Of a DNA stretch of 64,000 bases, positions 11,855 to 21,739 are shown in pieces; position 1 is the stretch's first letter; every line of letters begins with the position of its first letter. The DNA lies in assembly GCF_026262505.1 (NCBI RefSeq), contig NC_067207.1, positions 3,666,252 to 3,730,251 of the forward strand, given 5' to 3'. The position numbers were made by a program, and so were the translations under genes. This DNA comes from Trichomonas vaginalis G3. Lineage: Eukaryota > Parabasalia > Trichomonadida > Trichomonadidae. The notes below the pieces were generated by a model. The model saw nothing but the letters and a program-made list of their open reading frames with translations, searched no databases and had not been told where the DNA came from.

Positions 11855-13393
11855 GTTTCTTATATACATGGCACGGCGGGCGCAAAAAGTGACAAAATAG
11901 AATACCTATGGTGGCAAGACAAAGGAAACATTTTTGTAAGGCAAACATTATATCAAATACCTTTACTTTGTAATAAGAAATATAATTATCACGAAATTAC
12001 AAATAAATATTGTTTAATATAATTAATAGCAAAATTGTTTTTTATTATTTCCCTTAAGACCTTACTTATTAAGTATACGTATAACAAGCTTGTACTGCAT
12101 GTATTAGTTAATAGAACAAAAGAAAATGAGCTCAAATGAAAAAAATTTTCATGCTATTTTGGAAATATGCATATTCGAAGTATGAGAGTTGTAAACACTG
12201 AGAATTTTAAGCTTTGGTTGATGATAGTCTTTAATTTTTCTTGAAGTAGTAAATTATTTGATATGAAAATTTAATGGCCAGCATAATCAATCGTGCGTTT
12301 CGTTTCTTGATTGAGAAACGATGATTGTGTGCTAATGAATTATTGCGTCTGACAGGTTATGATTATGGATACCTGAAATTAAGCTTTTATGGGAAACATC
12401 ACCGAGCGCCATTTGGCGCCCCTAATGCTGTTTCTATCGGTATGATTAAGGAGCTTTCTTATGCACTTTCATCACTTGAACTTGAACGCTACAAGATATA
12501 TGCCCCCTCCCAATGGGAGGTGGGAGCAAAAATTGAAATGTTTACATTGATTTTTGAATACTTTACAAGCACCCCTCCCAGTGGGCGCGGGCGCAAGTGA
12601 TCGGGTCAAAAAAAATCATAAAAATATTCAAAATTGCGATTTTAATAGATGTTTAAGAAGTAAATTTATTAATAACGATATTTCATAGTACAAAATGTGT
12701 TCAATCTCTTCGTAAATCATTCAAAAAAATCAAAAGAATTTCCAAAATTCAATTTTTTTAGTAAAATTTATATCTTTTTCTATCGTCTCCTCCCCACCAG
12801 TGGGAGCCACCGGAGTATAGATCTGCAATTTTCCCAAATGAACGGGGTGGATAAGATCCCAGCCCTATCGTCATCCCAGTGTCAATTTTACAAAAAAAAT
12901 TCTTAATAAAAATTTTTTATTAAAAAATTCTTATCTTTTTTCATTGAAATTTAAATAATAAAATAAATTTGGCTGTAAAAACCATCAATTATTATAATTC
13001 TTATCGAAACACATTTAGAAAAACACTTATCTTTTATACTCTTTCTATTTGAAACATGTTTAGTTCAGTAATTAATAATAAAAATTGTGAAAATAGTGAC
13101 TATTTAACTAAAAATATATTAAATGATGTAATAATGAGATATACATATATTTTTACGAATTATAATTAGAAATTATTCTGGTCTGGGAATCCCAACCCAA
13201 AATCATTGAAAATTTGAATATATGGGATGGGCTACCCATCCCAAAACTATATTGAAATTTTTGAATTGATAATAAATGTATCTATATCTAAGGTATATTA
13301 GAGAATTTTTAAAAATTATGCATTAAAAAATTGAATTTATTCAAAACAAATTGAGAATAAAAATGCTTAAGTAATCACTTCATTATTTCAACA

Positions 13394-15385
13394 ATGATTG
13401 ATGCAGTACCGACGTACTATAAAGACATTGAGGTCGGTACTAAGCATCAGTATCTTAGATATAAAAAACCAGGCGACAAGTACGGAAAATATTATGTTAA
13501 ATGCAATGAACTAGTAAAGCGTCCTGACGGAACTATATGCCACTGTGCAATGGAAGAAATGCGTGAGGATCATTTCAAAAAATGGATCCAAAACAAACGG
13601 CACATATGCACACCAGGAGAAGTAGCATCACAACAAACAATCGATCAATACTATCAAAACGTCCCAGCAACAGGGCTTACACCTATATCGTTAGGGGATA
13701 TCTATGAACAGCTTGCTACATTTACTGGAAGATTTAACTTGGCTCTGAATACCTTCTCAAGCCCAGAGTTTACAAAGCTAGTTAAAACCATTATAATGTA
13801 TACTGCAGACTCGATGATATTGAAGTTCCCACAGTTACACAATGTTAACATCAATGTTGATAAACTAGCTTCTCAAATATACCAGCCTATTTCAACTGAC
13901 AAACTAAGGCAAACAATGATACAAATTGCAAATTCAATCCATGTTGCAAAAGTTGATGAGTTTGCTAAGCTTGCCTGTACCTGTGTTGCCATTGATGAGG
14001 GGAAGACTCAGCAGTTTCACAATCTGGACTTCTCCCTCACAAATCCTCTGCAAAGCAAGCGGCCCTATCCTGTTGAGTCAATCCAAATGAATGGTGGAAC
14101 ATCTGAAGATTATATCCACTCGCTTACTCAAGGATTTAACAGAATCTTCATTAGAGATGTTAAGATCAGCAGTGTAGTTTGCGATGGCAATAAAGCGCAA
14201 TTGAAATGTTTTCAGAAAGGATGGAATCAATCGTTCTACAACTCAAATGACCCAAGGTTATTCAAAATCTTGTTTATCCCGTGTTTATGCCACAGGATTC
14301 ATAATTGTTATCAATATATGACAACAAAAGACGTAGCATTAGGAGCAATTGTGAAACATATCCACGAAATATCAGCTCTTTGTAGAATCCATGTTGAAGA
14401 CATCGGAGCTCTCTGTCCAAAGCATGTATCCACCAGGTGGATCTATGATTATAATATTTGTATGTTTATTATCAAGTATCAAGACAAAATTTCAAGATAT
14501 ACGCGTATTGATATTGAAAACATCAAGTTCTTAAGAGACTGCTTGGCAATTCTCAAGAAGCTTATTTCCACGTTCGAATCAGATAAAACCAAGATATCTG
14601 ATTGCTACGTATGGCTTTGCAAGGGTATTGAAGCACTCCAATACCTTTCCAGCAGCAACAACAATCCTTTTGCTGGAATCCTTTCAAGATCGTTGTTGAA
14701 CTATACCCTTGGATCGGACTTTGGAGGTCTTTGGTGCTTAGCCTTCGCTTTTACACCGAAAGGTAGGTATTATTTCAACCAAAAATTCGTCCACGGAGCG
14801 CAGATCAACGAATCTCCGGCAATTAATTCATTTGATATTACAAACGTAACTTTCGTTAATCCAGTAGAAGACATTCAATCTATCTATATGGACTCTATCT
14901 TTGAAGAAGGTTCGACTGAAGTTTCTCTTGATATGGTTGAGGAGGGATCAATTCGTCAGGTAACTGCTACAATTGACCCTCCTATGCTTGATCTCGCAGA
15001 TGTAACATCTAGTTCAAATCAGCCGGTTAACCATTTTGTTGCAGCTAGGCAGTATCTCAAAAGTATTTTGGAACAATTTCGTATTCCGGGTCAAACAATA
15101 ACAGATATTATTACACTATTTAACACGTATATTAATAGTGATAATGATATCTTCTCTGATGATATGATTCAAGAACGTCAAGAATACGGTTGGGAAGAAA
15201 TCTCTCATAGAGATGGCAATGTATCAATCTTTGCAGATATCGCCCTTCGTGTTATCTCCGCTTCACCTTCAGAAGCAACATGTGAGAGAACAATAAAAGA
15301 CCAAAGATTGATACTAAATTTGAAAAGATTACGTTCTCACAAAATTTTATTAGATAGCCGAGAAATTTTAATGGCTACAAAATAA
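13394..15385 (+). CDS. hAT-family transposase
   Basis: The 663-residue product shows the hAT plan: an N-terminal Cys/His-rich segment (about residues 39-75, a degenerate BED-like zinc finger), a catalytic-core first Asp in AIDEGKT near residue 199, a second Asp in VVCDGNKAQ near 260, a CLCHRIHNC zinc-type motif near 300, STRW near 345, and a C-terminal hATC dimerisation region (about 610-655) with the IFADIALRV and SATCER signatures. The frame has no internal break and its length is usual for hAT transposases, so activity is plausible. It would act on TATAGATC-type ends, hence also on the element at 7151-8743. The ATG follows a leader shared with that element. Confidence 0.92.
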   Translation: MIDAVPTYYKDIEVGTKHQYLRYKKPGDKYGKYYVKCNELVKRPDGTICHCAMEEMREDHFKKWIQNKRHICTPGEVASQQTIDQYYQNVPATGLTPISLGDIYEQLATFTGRFNLALNTFSSPEFTKLVKTIIMYTADSMILKFPQLHNVNINVDKLASQIYQPISTDKLRQTMIQIANSIHVAKVDEFAKLACTCVAIDEGKTQQFHNLDFSLTNPLQSKRPYPVESIQMNGGTSEDYIHSLTQGFNRIFIRDVKISSVVCDGNKAQLKCFQKGWNQSFYNSNDPRLFKILFIPCLCHRIHNCYQYMTTKDVALGAIVKHIHEISALCRIHVEDIGALCPKHVSTRWIYDYNICMFIIKYQDKISRYTRIDIENIKFLRDCLAILKKLISTFESDKTKISDCYVWLCKGIEALQYLSSSNNNPFAGILSRSLLNYTLGSDFGGLWCLAFAFTPKGRYYFNQKFVHGAQINESPAINSFDITNVTFVNPVEDIQSIYMDSIFEEGSTEVSLDMVEEGSIRQVTATIDPPMLDLADVTSSSNQPVNHFVAARQYLKSILEQFRIPGQTITDIITLFNTYINSDNDIFSDDMIQERQEYGWEEISHRDGNVSIFADIALRVISASPSEATCERTIKDQRLILNLKRLRSHKILLDSREILMATK

Positions 15386-15720
15386 ATATCTATATTTATT
15401 ATTAAAAATTGTTTTATATTTTATCTGTTCAATATTTATCTCATATAAAAATTTGAAATACTTAATCAAAATTTCTATGTGTTTGTTTGAAAGAGATCGA
15501 TAGCAATTCATATATCTTTTGAATTTGCTAATTGTGGTGATGGTACTATTATTATTAATTTTTTATTTTTATTTTTATTTTTTTTTTATTTTTATTTTTT
15601 TTTGATAATATACTATTTAGATTTATACATTCATTCAATATTATGAAATAAATATTTCTAAATTGATCTGATTAATTTTTCATTAAAGTTTATATTATCA
15701 CCAAATAAATTTTCGAACCC

Positions 15721-15790
15721 TTAGAGTCATAGTTCAATGGTAAGAGTCATAGTATAATCGTAAAGTCCATTGGTTCGAATCAAGGGGATT
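15721..15790 (+). other. tRNA-like relic with A- and B-box motifs
   Basis: TAGTTCAATGG matches a pol III A box and GGTTCGAATC a B box, about 30 bp apart as in tRNA genes. The T-stem and acceptor stem do not pair well, and the block AGAGTCATAGT is repeated inside, so it is not a working tRNA gene. It lies in the 3' non-coding part of the hAT element and may be a captured tRNA-derived piece or a pol III start. Confidence 0.45.
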
Positions 15791-15828
15791 TTCACACTTT
15801 TTTCTTTTTTAAAATTTCAGAGGTTTAT

Positions 15829-15953
15829 TTTTAAGGTTCTCGCTGGCGACCCCCCGTTCGTCGAAAAAAAATTTGATTTTTGCTGGCGACCCCCCCAATC
15901 ACCAATTTTTTTTCGACGAACGTGTGGCGGGTCGCCAGCGAGAACCTTAAAAA
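15829..15953. repeat. Foldback repeat with long GC-rich arms
   Basis: Arms of about 40 nt, each containing AAGGTTCTCGCTGGCGACC and GTTCGTCGAAAAAAAATT, face each other around a short centre that repeats GCTGGCGACC. The flanks are A/T runs. It resembles a small foldback MITE inserted in the hAT element's 3' region; the derivative at 7151-8743 lacks it. Confidence 0.75.
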
Positions 15954-16088
15954 AAAACAGAATCCCAAAAAGGTGACATTTTGGGTGTATCGTCTATCCC
16001 AGGGATAGAAAAATGACTTCACCTTGGATCTATACACCGGAGGCGCGGGCGGCGCCGCTGGCGCCAAAAAAGTAGCGCCCATCGTGCC

Positions 16089-17573
16089 ATGTATAGTTTC
16101 TTACAGGCATTTTGCTTAAGAATTAACTGCTATGAATTGAGTATTAATTTAGCTATTTGTCACTTTTCGCAAAATTTAATTTTGATTTCTTCATCAAATT
16201 CAATTTTCAGACAGGCTGATCGCCAAACTCTTGGAAACAAAGATACTGGTCTGCCCGATCCTGATGAAATTTATAGATATGAAGTCGTTTTATCTCAATT
16301 TATTTTAGAAACAAACGAAGGAAAAGTTACTGATGAATTATTAAATCAGCTACATTCTAATAGGCGATATTTGATGCATTTCCCTAAAGATCGTGTTCAA
16401 GTTGTCCTTGAAAGTGATTTTATTAAAGCTTTATTCTCATACGACAAGGATTACGAGCATATCAACATTATATCAGATGTAATTGGATCATTGATATATG
16501 ACCAATCTCTATATTTTCCATCATTAATAGAAAATGGCTTATTAAATTTTTTTATACAGAATCCATCATGGATAGAATACTACGTGACCACCGGAAAACA
16601 ACTACAGACAATATCTATTTTGACAATTGCTAAGTTAATTTCTATTTCATTCCCAGAATACGTTGATCAAATCATTTCTCATCCAAAATTCATGAATTTA
16701 CTTTTAATTCTCATGAAAAAGCCACAACAACCATTCGACTGGGAAATACAGAAATATATACTCAGTATTGAGACTTATTATCAGATAATTTTACTTGAGC
16801 CATCATATATCAGTAAATACTACCGAACATTATATCCTAGTCTTGAATATTCGTTTAATTCTACAATTGATAAAGTCAAAGAAACAACTCCTCTTATTAT
16901 TCAATTATTAAAGCGATTTTTCGTTGAAGCCGACTTTATCGAGTGTCTTGGCATCGATACAAATAAAATGACGTTTATTTTATCAGTTATTACCAATGGA
17001 AATGACAAAGAAAAATCTTCAATTCTTGATCTTTTAATTGAGATGTCATCATGGCCACAGATATCATCTCTTTTGCTTAAATTAGATTTCATCAACTTTT
17101 CAATTGATTTCTCTCGTAATAACCAAGATTTTTCAAATTTATTATTTGATGTTGTTTCAAACATGATGAGTCACCAAGATATATGCGAAAACATACTTAA
17201 TATTGATGGTTTTGTTGACAATTTCGTTGATTTAGTTCTAAATGGAAGTATTAAAGTGTCAATGTCTTGTTGCTTATGTATTTCATGGATTGTTTACTAC
17301 AAAGATCTTGACTACATCGAGAAGGTTGTGACTGATGACGTTTTCGAAACACTTTCGGATTATTTGACAGAAAATTCAGTAAAATATGTCAAAATCATGC
17401 TTGCTGCACTAGAGAATGTTCTTAATAAAGAATCTACATGCGGAAAGAAACGATTTCATCAATTACTTTCAGATGAAACTGTTTATGACCAAATTCACTC
17501 ATATTTTGATTCATCTGATGAAGAATTATCAATTACTGCTTCTAGCATTTTGAAAATGCTCGATGCACAATAA
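16089..17573 (+). CDS. Armadillo/HEAT-like protein gene with transposon-derived 5' end
   Basis: The frame encodes up to 494 residues. From about residue 38 onward it is helical repeat sequence of armadillo/HEAT type, ending in acidic, helix-rich residues and TAA. The general style resembles the protein at 45357-46712, including a closing Ser/Asp-Glu-rich stretch before a final ILxxLD-type helix, so the two may be distant paralogues. The only upstream ATG is inside the terminal repeat of the transposon ending at 16095; the next in-frame ATG is at 16373, inside the folded part. Before the insertion the frame would have run back into a stop near 11824 without an ATG. The gene is therefore either 5' truncated, or now starts inside the transposon end. 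Confidence 0.7.
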   Translation: MYSFLQAFCLRINCYELSINLAICHFSQNLILISSSNSIFRQADRQTLGNKDTGLPDPDEIYRYEVVLSQFILETNEGKVTDELLNQLHSNRRYLMHFPKDRVQVVLESDFIKALFSYDKDYEHINIISDVIGSLIYDQSLYFPSLIENGLLNFFIQNPSWIEYYVTTGKQLQTISILTIAKLISISFPEYVDQIISHPKFMNLLLILMKKPQQPFDWEIQKYILSIETYYQIILLEPSYISKYYRTLYPSLEYSFNSTIDKVKETTPLIIQLLKRFFVEADFIECLGIDTNKMTFILSVITNGNDKEKSSILDLLIEMSSWPQISSLLLKLDFINFSIDFSRNNQDFSNLLFDVVSNMMSHQDICENILNIDGFVDNFVDLVLNGSIKVSMSCCLCISWIVYYKDLDYIEKVVTDDVFETLSDYLTENSVKYVKIMLAALENVLNKESTCGKKRFHQLLSDETVYDQIHSYFDSSDEELSITASSILKMLDAQ

Positions 17574-17949
17574 AGATTTAGATTTATTCCACTTAATTTT
17601 TTTTTTTGTATTCAAAATTAGATTTTTAGAGGACAGTTTTTGCAGGATATTATCATTCAATCTAATGCGCAAGGAATTCACATATAATAGAATGCATTAT
17701 TTGGAAAATTTATTCACAATTAGAATTGATTTCAAAAAATGCACAGAAAACTTACCAAACAAGTTTACAAATGTAAAGCTTATATAAAATCTTTATATCT
17801 GTAAGCTTATTGAGTAAATATTAGATTTTTTTTTATTTGACAATCTGGGGACTTCCCACACGTTAAATATAAACTTTTTATGATTAAATACCTCAAATTT
17901 ATCCAATCTCATAACCAAATAACTTTTCTTAGCTAAGATATAATGAAGA
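17574..17949. other. AT-rich spacer, no gene seen
   Basis: T-rich sequence follows the armadillo-like gene; short frames on both strands show no family resemblance. Confidence 0.6.
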
Positions 17950-18614
17950 TCAACTTTTATAAAGAATTTGAATATAAAAAAGTGGAAGAGTATACAAAAT
18001 AGAAGATGAAAAATCACAATTTCGAATTGTGAATCGACAAAAATTATTAAAGAATCTAATATCCTCAAATTTTCGTATTCTCATCCATAGATCGGTTGTA
18101 GAAACACCTAGCATTTCATCAAAGCAAGGTGGCCCCGGAATTTGACCTATTTTAGATTGATAATATTGATTTGCACCAACTGAATACCAGTAATTCCCAG
18201 AATGAATATTTCCATCTAGATAGGTATCACTTGCAGTCGTAATGCCCAATCCTGTTAAATAAAAATTTGGTTTCTGAATAAATTCACATTTTTTGATTAC
18301 AAGGCGTGATGAAAAATTGGCGACAGCTAATGTTATAAGAGGATTGGTGCTTTGATTAAAGTAATAATAATCTTCTGGATAATCATCAGGGAAGTGAAAT
18401 AAGAAGTTAAAAACACCATTAATTAGGAAATTGTCATTAAGATAACCTAAGACACTAAATTTGTCAGTTTCATTTATAAATGCAACTTGCCTTTGAAGAA
18501 GAACTTTGTCAGTAGGGAATAAAGGCCCTACATGGTGGTGAAATATTTTCACCCACTTGCTATCATTGAATTCATTTACAACATACCCATTGAAGTTTGT
18601 GACGTTTTGATTGA
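17950..18614 (-). pseudogene. Fragment of a secreted or surface glycoprotein-like gene
   Basis: About 220 codons are open but no ATG opens the frame: a stop lies just upstream of 18614. The sequence is rich in aromatic residues, Asn and Gly, with several N-x-S/T sites, suggesting an extracellular beta-rich protein. The last 25 or so codons turn hydrophobic and unlike the rest, as if the frame ran past a break. I do not recognise the family. It is most simply an internal fragment of a larger surface-protein gene. Confidence 0.55.
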
Positions 18615-19105
18615 AAATCTAATTAAGTAGAATTGTTAAAAATGAAAAATATTCATATGAAATTGACTTAATACTCGAATAAGAAACATATAATCATTCT
18701 ATTTCATTCAACATTGCAAATTTGGATCTGACTTGTGTCAATTTACGAAAATTTCGTTTCATATGATCTTCAAAACATTGAAATAATAATTTTTAAAAAG
18801 TTAAATTATGAATTCCTCTCATATTTTTATATTTTTATAAAGGATGATGCTGTCTTGGATCCATAATGTATTTGAAACTTTATTATTGCTGCTATAGGAT
18901 AACAACCAATATAATTGTAGTTGGGGACCAATTTGCATCGTTTTTATTAAAATATATAAGTTATTTTAGATATATCTTTTTAATTTCTGTTTTTAATCTC
19001 ACAGCAACAACAACGATTGAAAACAAACTAATCTCTATTACGAAATTACTTGAAGAAAGATAAAGAAAAAGAATTATTTTAACAAAAAAACACAGTACCT
19101 TTTTA
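18615..19105. other. Spacer with no supported gene
   Basis: AT-rich DNA upstream of the surface-protein relic. Short frames on both strands overlap but none has a start, length or composition that supports a gene. Confidence 0.55.
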
Positions 19106-20320
19106 TTAAAGTAAAACTCTGTTATAATACTTGATATCAGATAAAACATCTATCTCTGTTGTGCAGTACTTGAAGAGCGGTGAAACACCTTCCTTCATTT
19201 TAGAAATTTCGATCAATTCCTGTCCATCAGCAAGTTGGTTTTTAAGAACTTCTCCGTTGTAAACAGCTCTGATGTAATCTTTTCCATTTACAGTCCAAAC
19301 TTCGATGGAAAGGTGAGAATTGTAAGGAGGAACGTAAGTAACTCCTGTAATAGAAGCAATTATGGATGTTATTGTTGGCATGTTACTGCTGTACAAGAAG
19401 AACTTCTTCTCTGTTTGTCCATCAATGTGTTTGAACATTTCTTTCCAAGCTGGACCGGCTGTAAATAGATTTTTGTTGAACAAGTTCTCTAACGTGTACT
19501 GAGTATTGTTGTAGAGCGTGTCGAGGACTTCATCTGTAACAACTGATGGTAATTTGTTGTCGGAACAATAATAAGACATCATCATCTCGTTTAATGAGTA
19601 AAAAAGCATTTCATCCATCTGAATTTTGATGTAATTGAGAAGTGGAGCTAAAATTTCTTTCGTAGTGTTAAATCTTTCGGAAAATTCTGTTGTTGCAATC
19701 CAAGAATAGAAATACTTCTGAATATCATTGCAATTATTTGGATCGTTGAATATTACGTCTTGTTTTCCTGTTCCAACCATGATATCGACCATTTCTCCTG
19801 GAATTTCGGGTGGATATAAAGCATCAATGAAAGCTTGGGCTGATTTAACAGAGTATGCTTTTTGGCCGGATCTGAACTCTACCTGTGATGGTTCATAGAA
19901 TTCCGAAAGCAAATTAAGTTCATTTACTAAGTAATTTCTGTAATATTCGCCAAGTTCATGCTGATCATTCATTCCTTCAACAAGTAGTTGTGTTGCACCA
20001 CAGTTTGGAGGGAACGGAGATTGTGCATGGAATATAGTTTGTCTGTAACGACGGTAAGTATTATTTACTGTAGAGACACGCATATTAGGTGATCTTGCTT
20101 CGTGTGCATCACAAAGCCAGAATCCATCATCTTTTTTAGGAAAGATATTGGCTTCTGGAGAATTTAATCCGTGTCTTGTAAAGAGAAACATGGTTTTTAA
20201 TGTACCATTAGGAACTACTGGTGGGTGATTTAATGGAGATTTGCATTGATAAAGAGCAGAACGAGAAAGAACAAAGAAAGAAAACATCAAAAAATGATTT
20301 GACAATTTGACATTACCCAT
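19106..20320 (-). CDS. Histidine acid phosphatase family protein, probably catalytically dead
   Basis: The 404-residue length and layout fit the histidine acid phosphatase branch: an N-terminal hydrophobic stretch (about residues 8-22, likely signal peptide), a phosphohistidine motif FTRHG near 48-52, an RSG...SAQAF segment near 155 and a long helical middle. The family motif RHGxRxP here reads RHGLNSP (Arg replaced by Asn). The second arginine of the RSTxxxR block is Tyr. The C-terminal proton-donor HD motif, normally in YSAHDTT context, reads YSSNMPT. With the nucleophilic His kept but three signature positions lost, it is more likely a secreted or lysosomal pseudoenzyme or binding protein than an active phosphatase. 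A TCATTCT initiator-like motif lies about 45 bases before the ATG. Confidence 0.85.
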   Translation of the reverse strand: MGNVKLSNHFLMFSFFVLSRSALYQCKSPLNHPPVVPNGTLKTMFLFTRHGLNSPEANIFPKKDDGFWLCDAHEARSPNMRVSTVNNTYRRYRQTIFHAQSPFPPNCGATQLLVEGMNDQHELGEYYRNYLVNELNLLSEFYEPSQVEFRSGQKAYSVKSAQAFIDALYPPEIPGEMVDIMVGTGKQDVIFNDPNNCNDIQKYFYSWIATTEFSERFNTTKEILAPLLNYIKIQMDEMLFYSLNEMMMSYYCSDNKLPSVVTDEVLDTLYNNTQYTLENLFNKNLFTAGPAWKEMFKHIDGQTEKKFFLYSSNMPTITSIIASITGVTYVPPYNSHLSIEVWTVNGKDYIRAVYNGEVLKNQLADGQELIEISKMKEGVSPLFKYCTTEIDVLSDIKYYNRVLL

Positions 20321-20931
20321 CTTTTCGGAGGTGTAAGACCCAGGAATTACTTATCAGAATGAATATATTTCGAATTAGAATTGAGAAACAGTATTTTTAT
20401 AACGATTAATTGTTAAATATATGAAAATTACGTAATGAATAGCATTTTTGAGATTTTGCATTTGGAAAAAAGTCACTAATTCCATGGATAAATTATTCAT
20501 TTATAAATAAAATATGTAATAATAATATATTCATTGATTAATCGAAACAATAATCGTCGTTGGCTGAAGCAATAAAAAAGTCATAAAACTTAAGGATATT
20601 AAACATGCTATAGTGTGAATTAATAAATGCAAATCTAAAATAGGCGATTACGCATTCAATCAAAATTGGTTTGACATTTGTGAATTAAAATGGTAAATTA
20701 TTGCAGGTTATAATGCTGATTATTTATTTATGCTCGAATTATCATTACAATAAGAATTTTTAAAACTCACAGTAGAATTGAATTTGCTGATTGAATTGAA
20801 TTAAACCGCTTGATTTAGTGAATTGAGAATATGACGCATCTTTGGATAATAAATTTCATATGAATTAAAGTTTATTTTTTCGATTACTAAAGTGCTTTGA
20901 CTAATTCGTGGATATTCTTTTTAACAATTCA
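20321..20931. other. AT-rich intergenic DNA left of the Polinton
   Basis: No gene or repeat recognised. It ends with AATTCA (20926-20931), the left copy of the Polinton target duplication. Confidence 0.7.
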
Positions 20932-21340
20932 AGTAGTATATGCGGACGGGTTTAGTGACTTTTTTTGTTACATCTATATATAGACGATGCATTAAAATAT
21001 ATTTATTTATAAATCATTAAAAAAATTAACATTAATTTTAAAATAATTTATTTTTTTATCTTTTATAAAAGAAGCTATATATAGATGATGTCAGATATTC
21101 CGCGATTAATTAAACATTGTTTAAATCCTGAATGGGTTAAATATCAATTTAAAAATGAAGATTGTGAATTATTAAATGAATATGAAAGCCAAAATAAGCT
21201 AATGAGGTATAAATATAATGATAAAGAATATTTAATTTCATGGAATCAATGGAGTCATAATCAAAGACCTCATAAACGAGAAGAAGAAATTGAAAATAAT
21301 GAAATGGAAATCATTGATGACATTAAAGAGGATGGAATTC
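20932..21340 (+). repeat. Left 409-bp terminal inverted repeat of the Polinton
   Basis: It is the inverse of 41165-41573, with no difference found by eye. It includes a CTATATATAG palindrome pair and the start of the terminal gene. Confidence 0.95.
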
Positions 21341-21675
21341 CTAAATTTTGTAGAAAAACCTTTAGAACTAAGTTAGGAGCATATAAACGTAGAGTATTAA
21401 ATCCTGAATATCTTAAACATCAATTTAAAAAGGAAGACTGTGAATTATTAAACGCTAATGAATATGAAAATGCTAAATCAAAATTGAAATATAAATATAT
21501 TGGAAGTGATGAAAGGTGTAAAGATAAAGATAAAGTTTATTCAGTTTCATATAATAACTGGCACACGTTAGGGATAAGAAAACATTTAGGCGATTATGGG
21601 AAATGTTCTGAATTCTTTAAATCTAGTATATACGAGAGAGTAAAAGAAATTAGAAATAATTATTTTCATGAATAA
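21085..21675 (+). CDS. Polinton terminal protein with a duplicated domain
   Basis: The 196-residue protein starts inside the left terminal repeat. It contains two copies of a domain of about 75 residues with the shared core LNPExxKxQFKxEDCELLN followed by a KYKY...Y.xSxNxW block; only the first copy lies in the terminal repeat. It is basic and has no recognised catalytic motif. A DNA-binding or end-recognition role would suit its place, but this is inference. Confidence 0.7.
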   Translation: MMSDIPRLIKHCLNPEWVKYQFKNEDCELLNEYESQNKLMRYKYNDKEYLISWNQWSHNQRPHKREEEIENNEMEIIDDIKEDGIPKFCRKTFRTKLGAYKRRVLNPEYLKHQFKKEDCELLNANEYENAKSKLKYKYIGSDERCKDKDKVYSVSYNNWHTLGIRKHLGDYGKCSEFFKSSIYERVKEIRNNYFHE

Positions 21676-21739
21676 AAAATAAACTTTAAAAATTCATGTC
21701 TTACATTTTTGAATAATTTATTTTTTTAATTCGTAAGAA

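Larger units (their letters stand above)
12816..16034 (+). mobile_element. Autonomous hAT-superfamily transposon, apparently intact
   Basis: The 3219-bp element has short inverted ends TATAGATC/GATCTATA and a perfect 8-bp target duplication CACCGGAG (12808-12815 and 16035-16042), the length typical of hAT elements. It encodes one full transposase (13394-15385). The leader of nearly 600 bp carries inverted GGGATGG/CCATCCC motifs that recur in the shorter derivative at 7151-8743. The tail carries a tRNA-like relic, a foldback repeat and the same terminal block as the derivative. The intact frame and clean boundaries suggest a recent insertion. Confidence 0.93.
11863..16095. mobile_element. 1.0-kb TATACATGGC-ended DNA element, interrupted by an autonomous hAT
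   Basis: The ends read TATACATGGCACG and its complement, flanked by an 8-bp direct repeat GTTTCTTA at 11855-11862 and 16096-16103. With the inner hAT (12816-16034) and its duplicated target removed it is 1006 bp and corresponds, in reverse orientation, to the intact copy at 43778-44782. It contains an open frame of about 90 codons near 12325-12600 that lacks an ATG at its start and resembles no transposase; being in both copies, it is either a captured fragment or chance. The right arm is unusually GC-rich for this genome (GGCGCC and GCCGCC motifs). Confidence 0.9.

Noticed and set aside
12325-12600. Frame of about 91 codons inside the 1.0-kb element, also present at 44108-44320
   Set aside because: It has no ATG at its start and no family resemblance; conservation follows simply from the two copies being the same element.
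15721-15790. A functional tRNA gene
   Set aside because: A and B boxes are present but the acceptor and T stems do not pair and no anticodon arm is convincing.
17793-18068. Minus-strand frame of 91 codons overlapping the surface-protein relic
   Set aside because: Hydrophobic, AT-driven composition with no start context; most likely a shadow frame.
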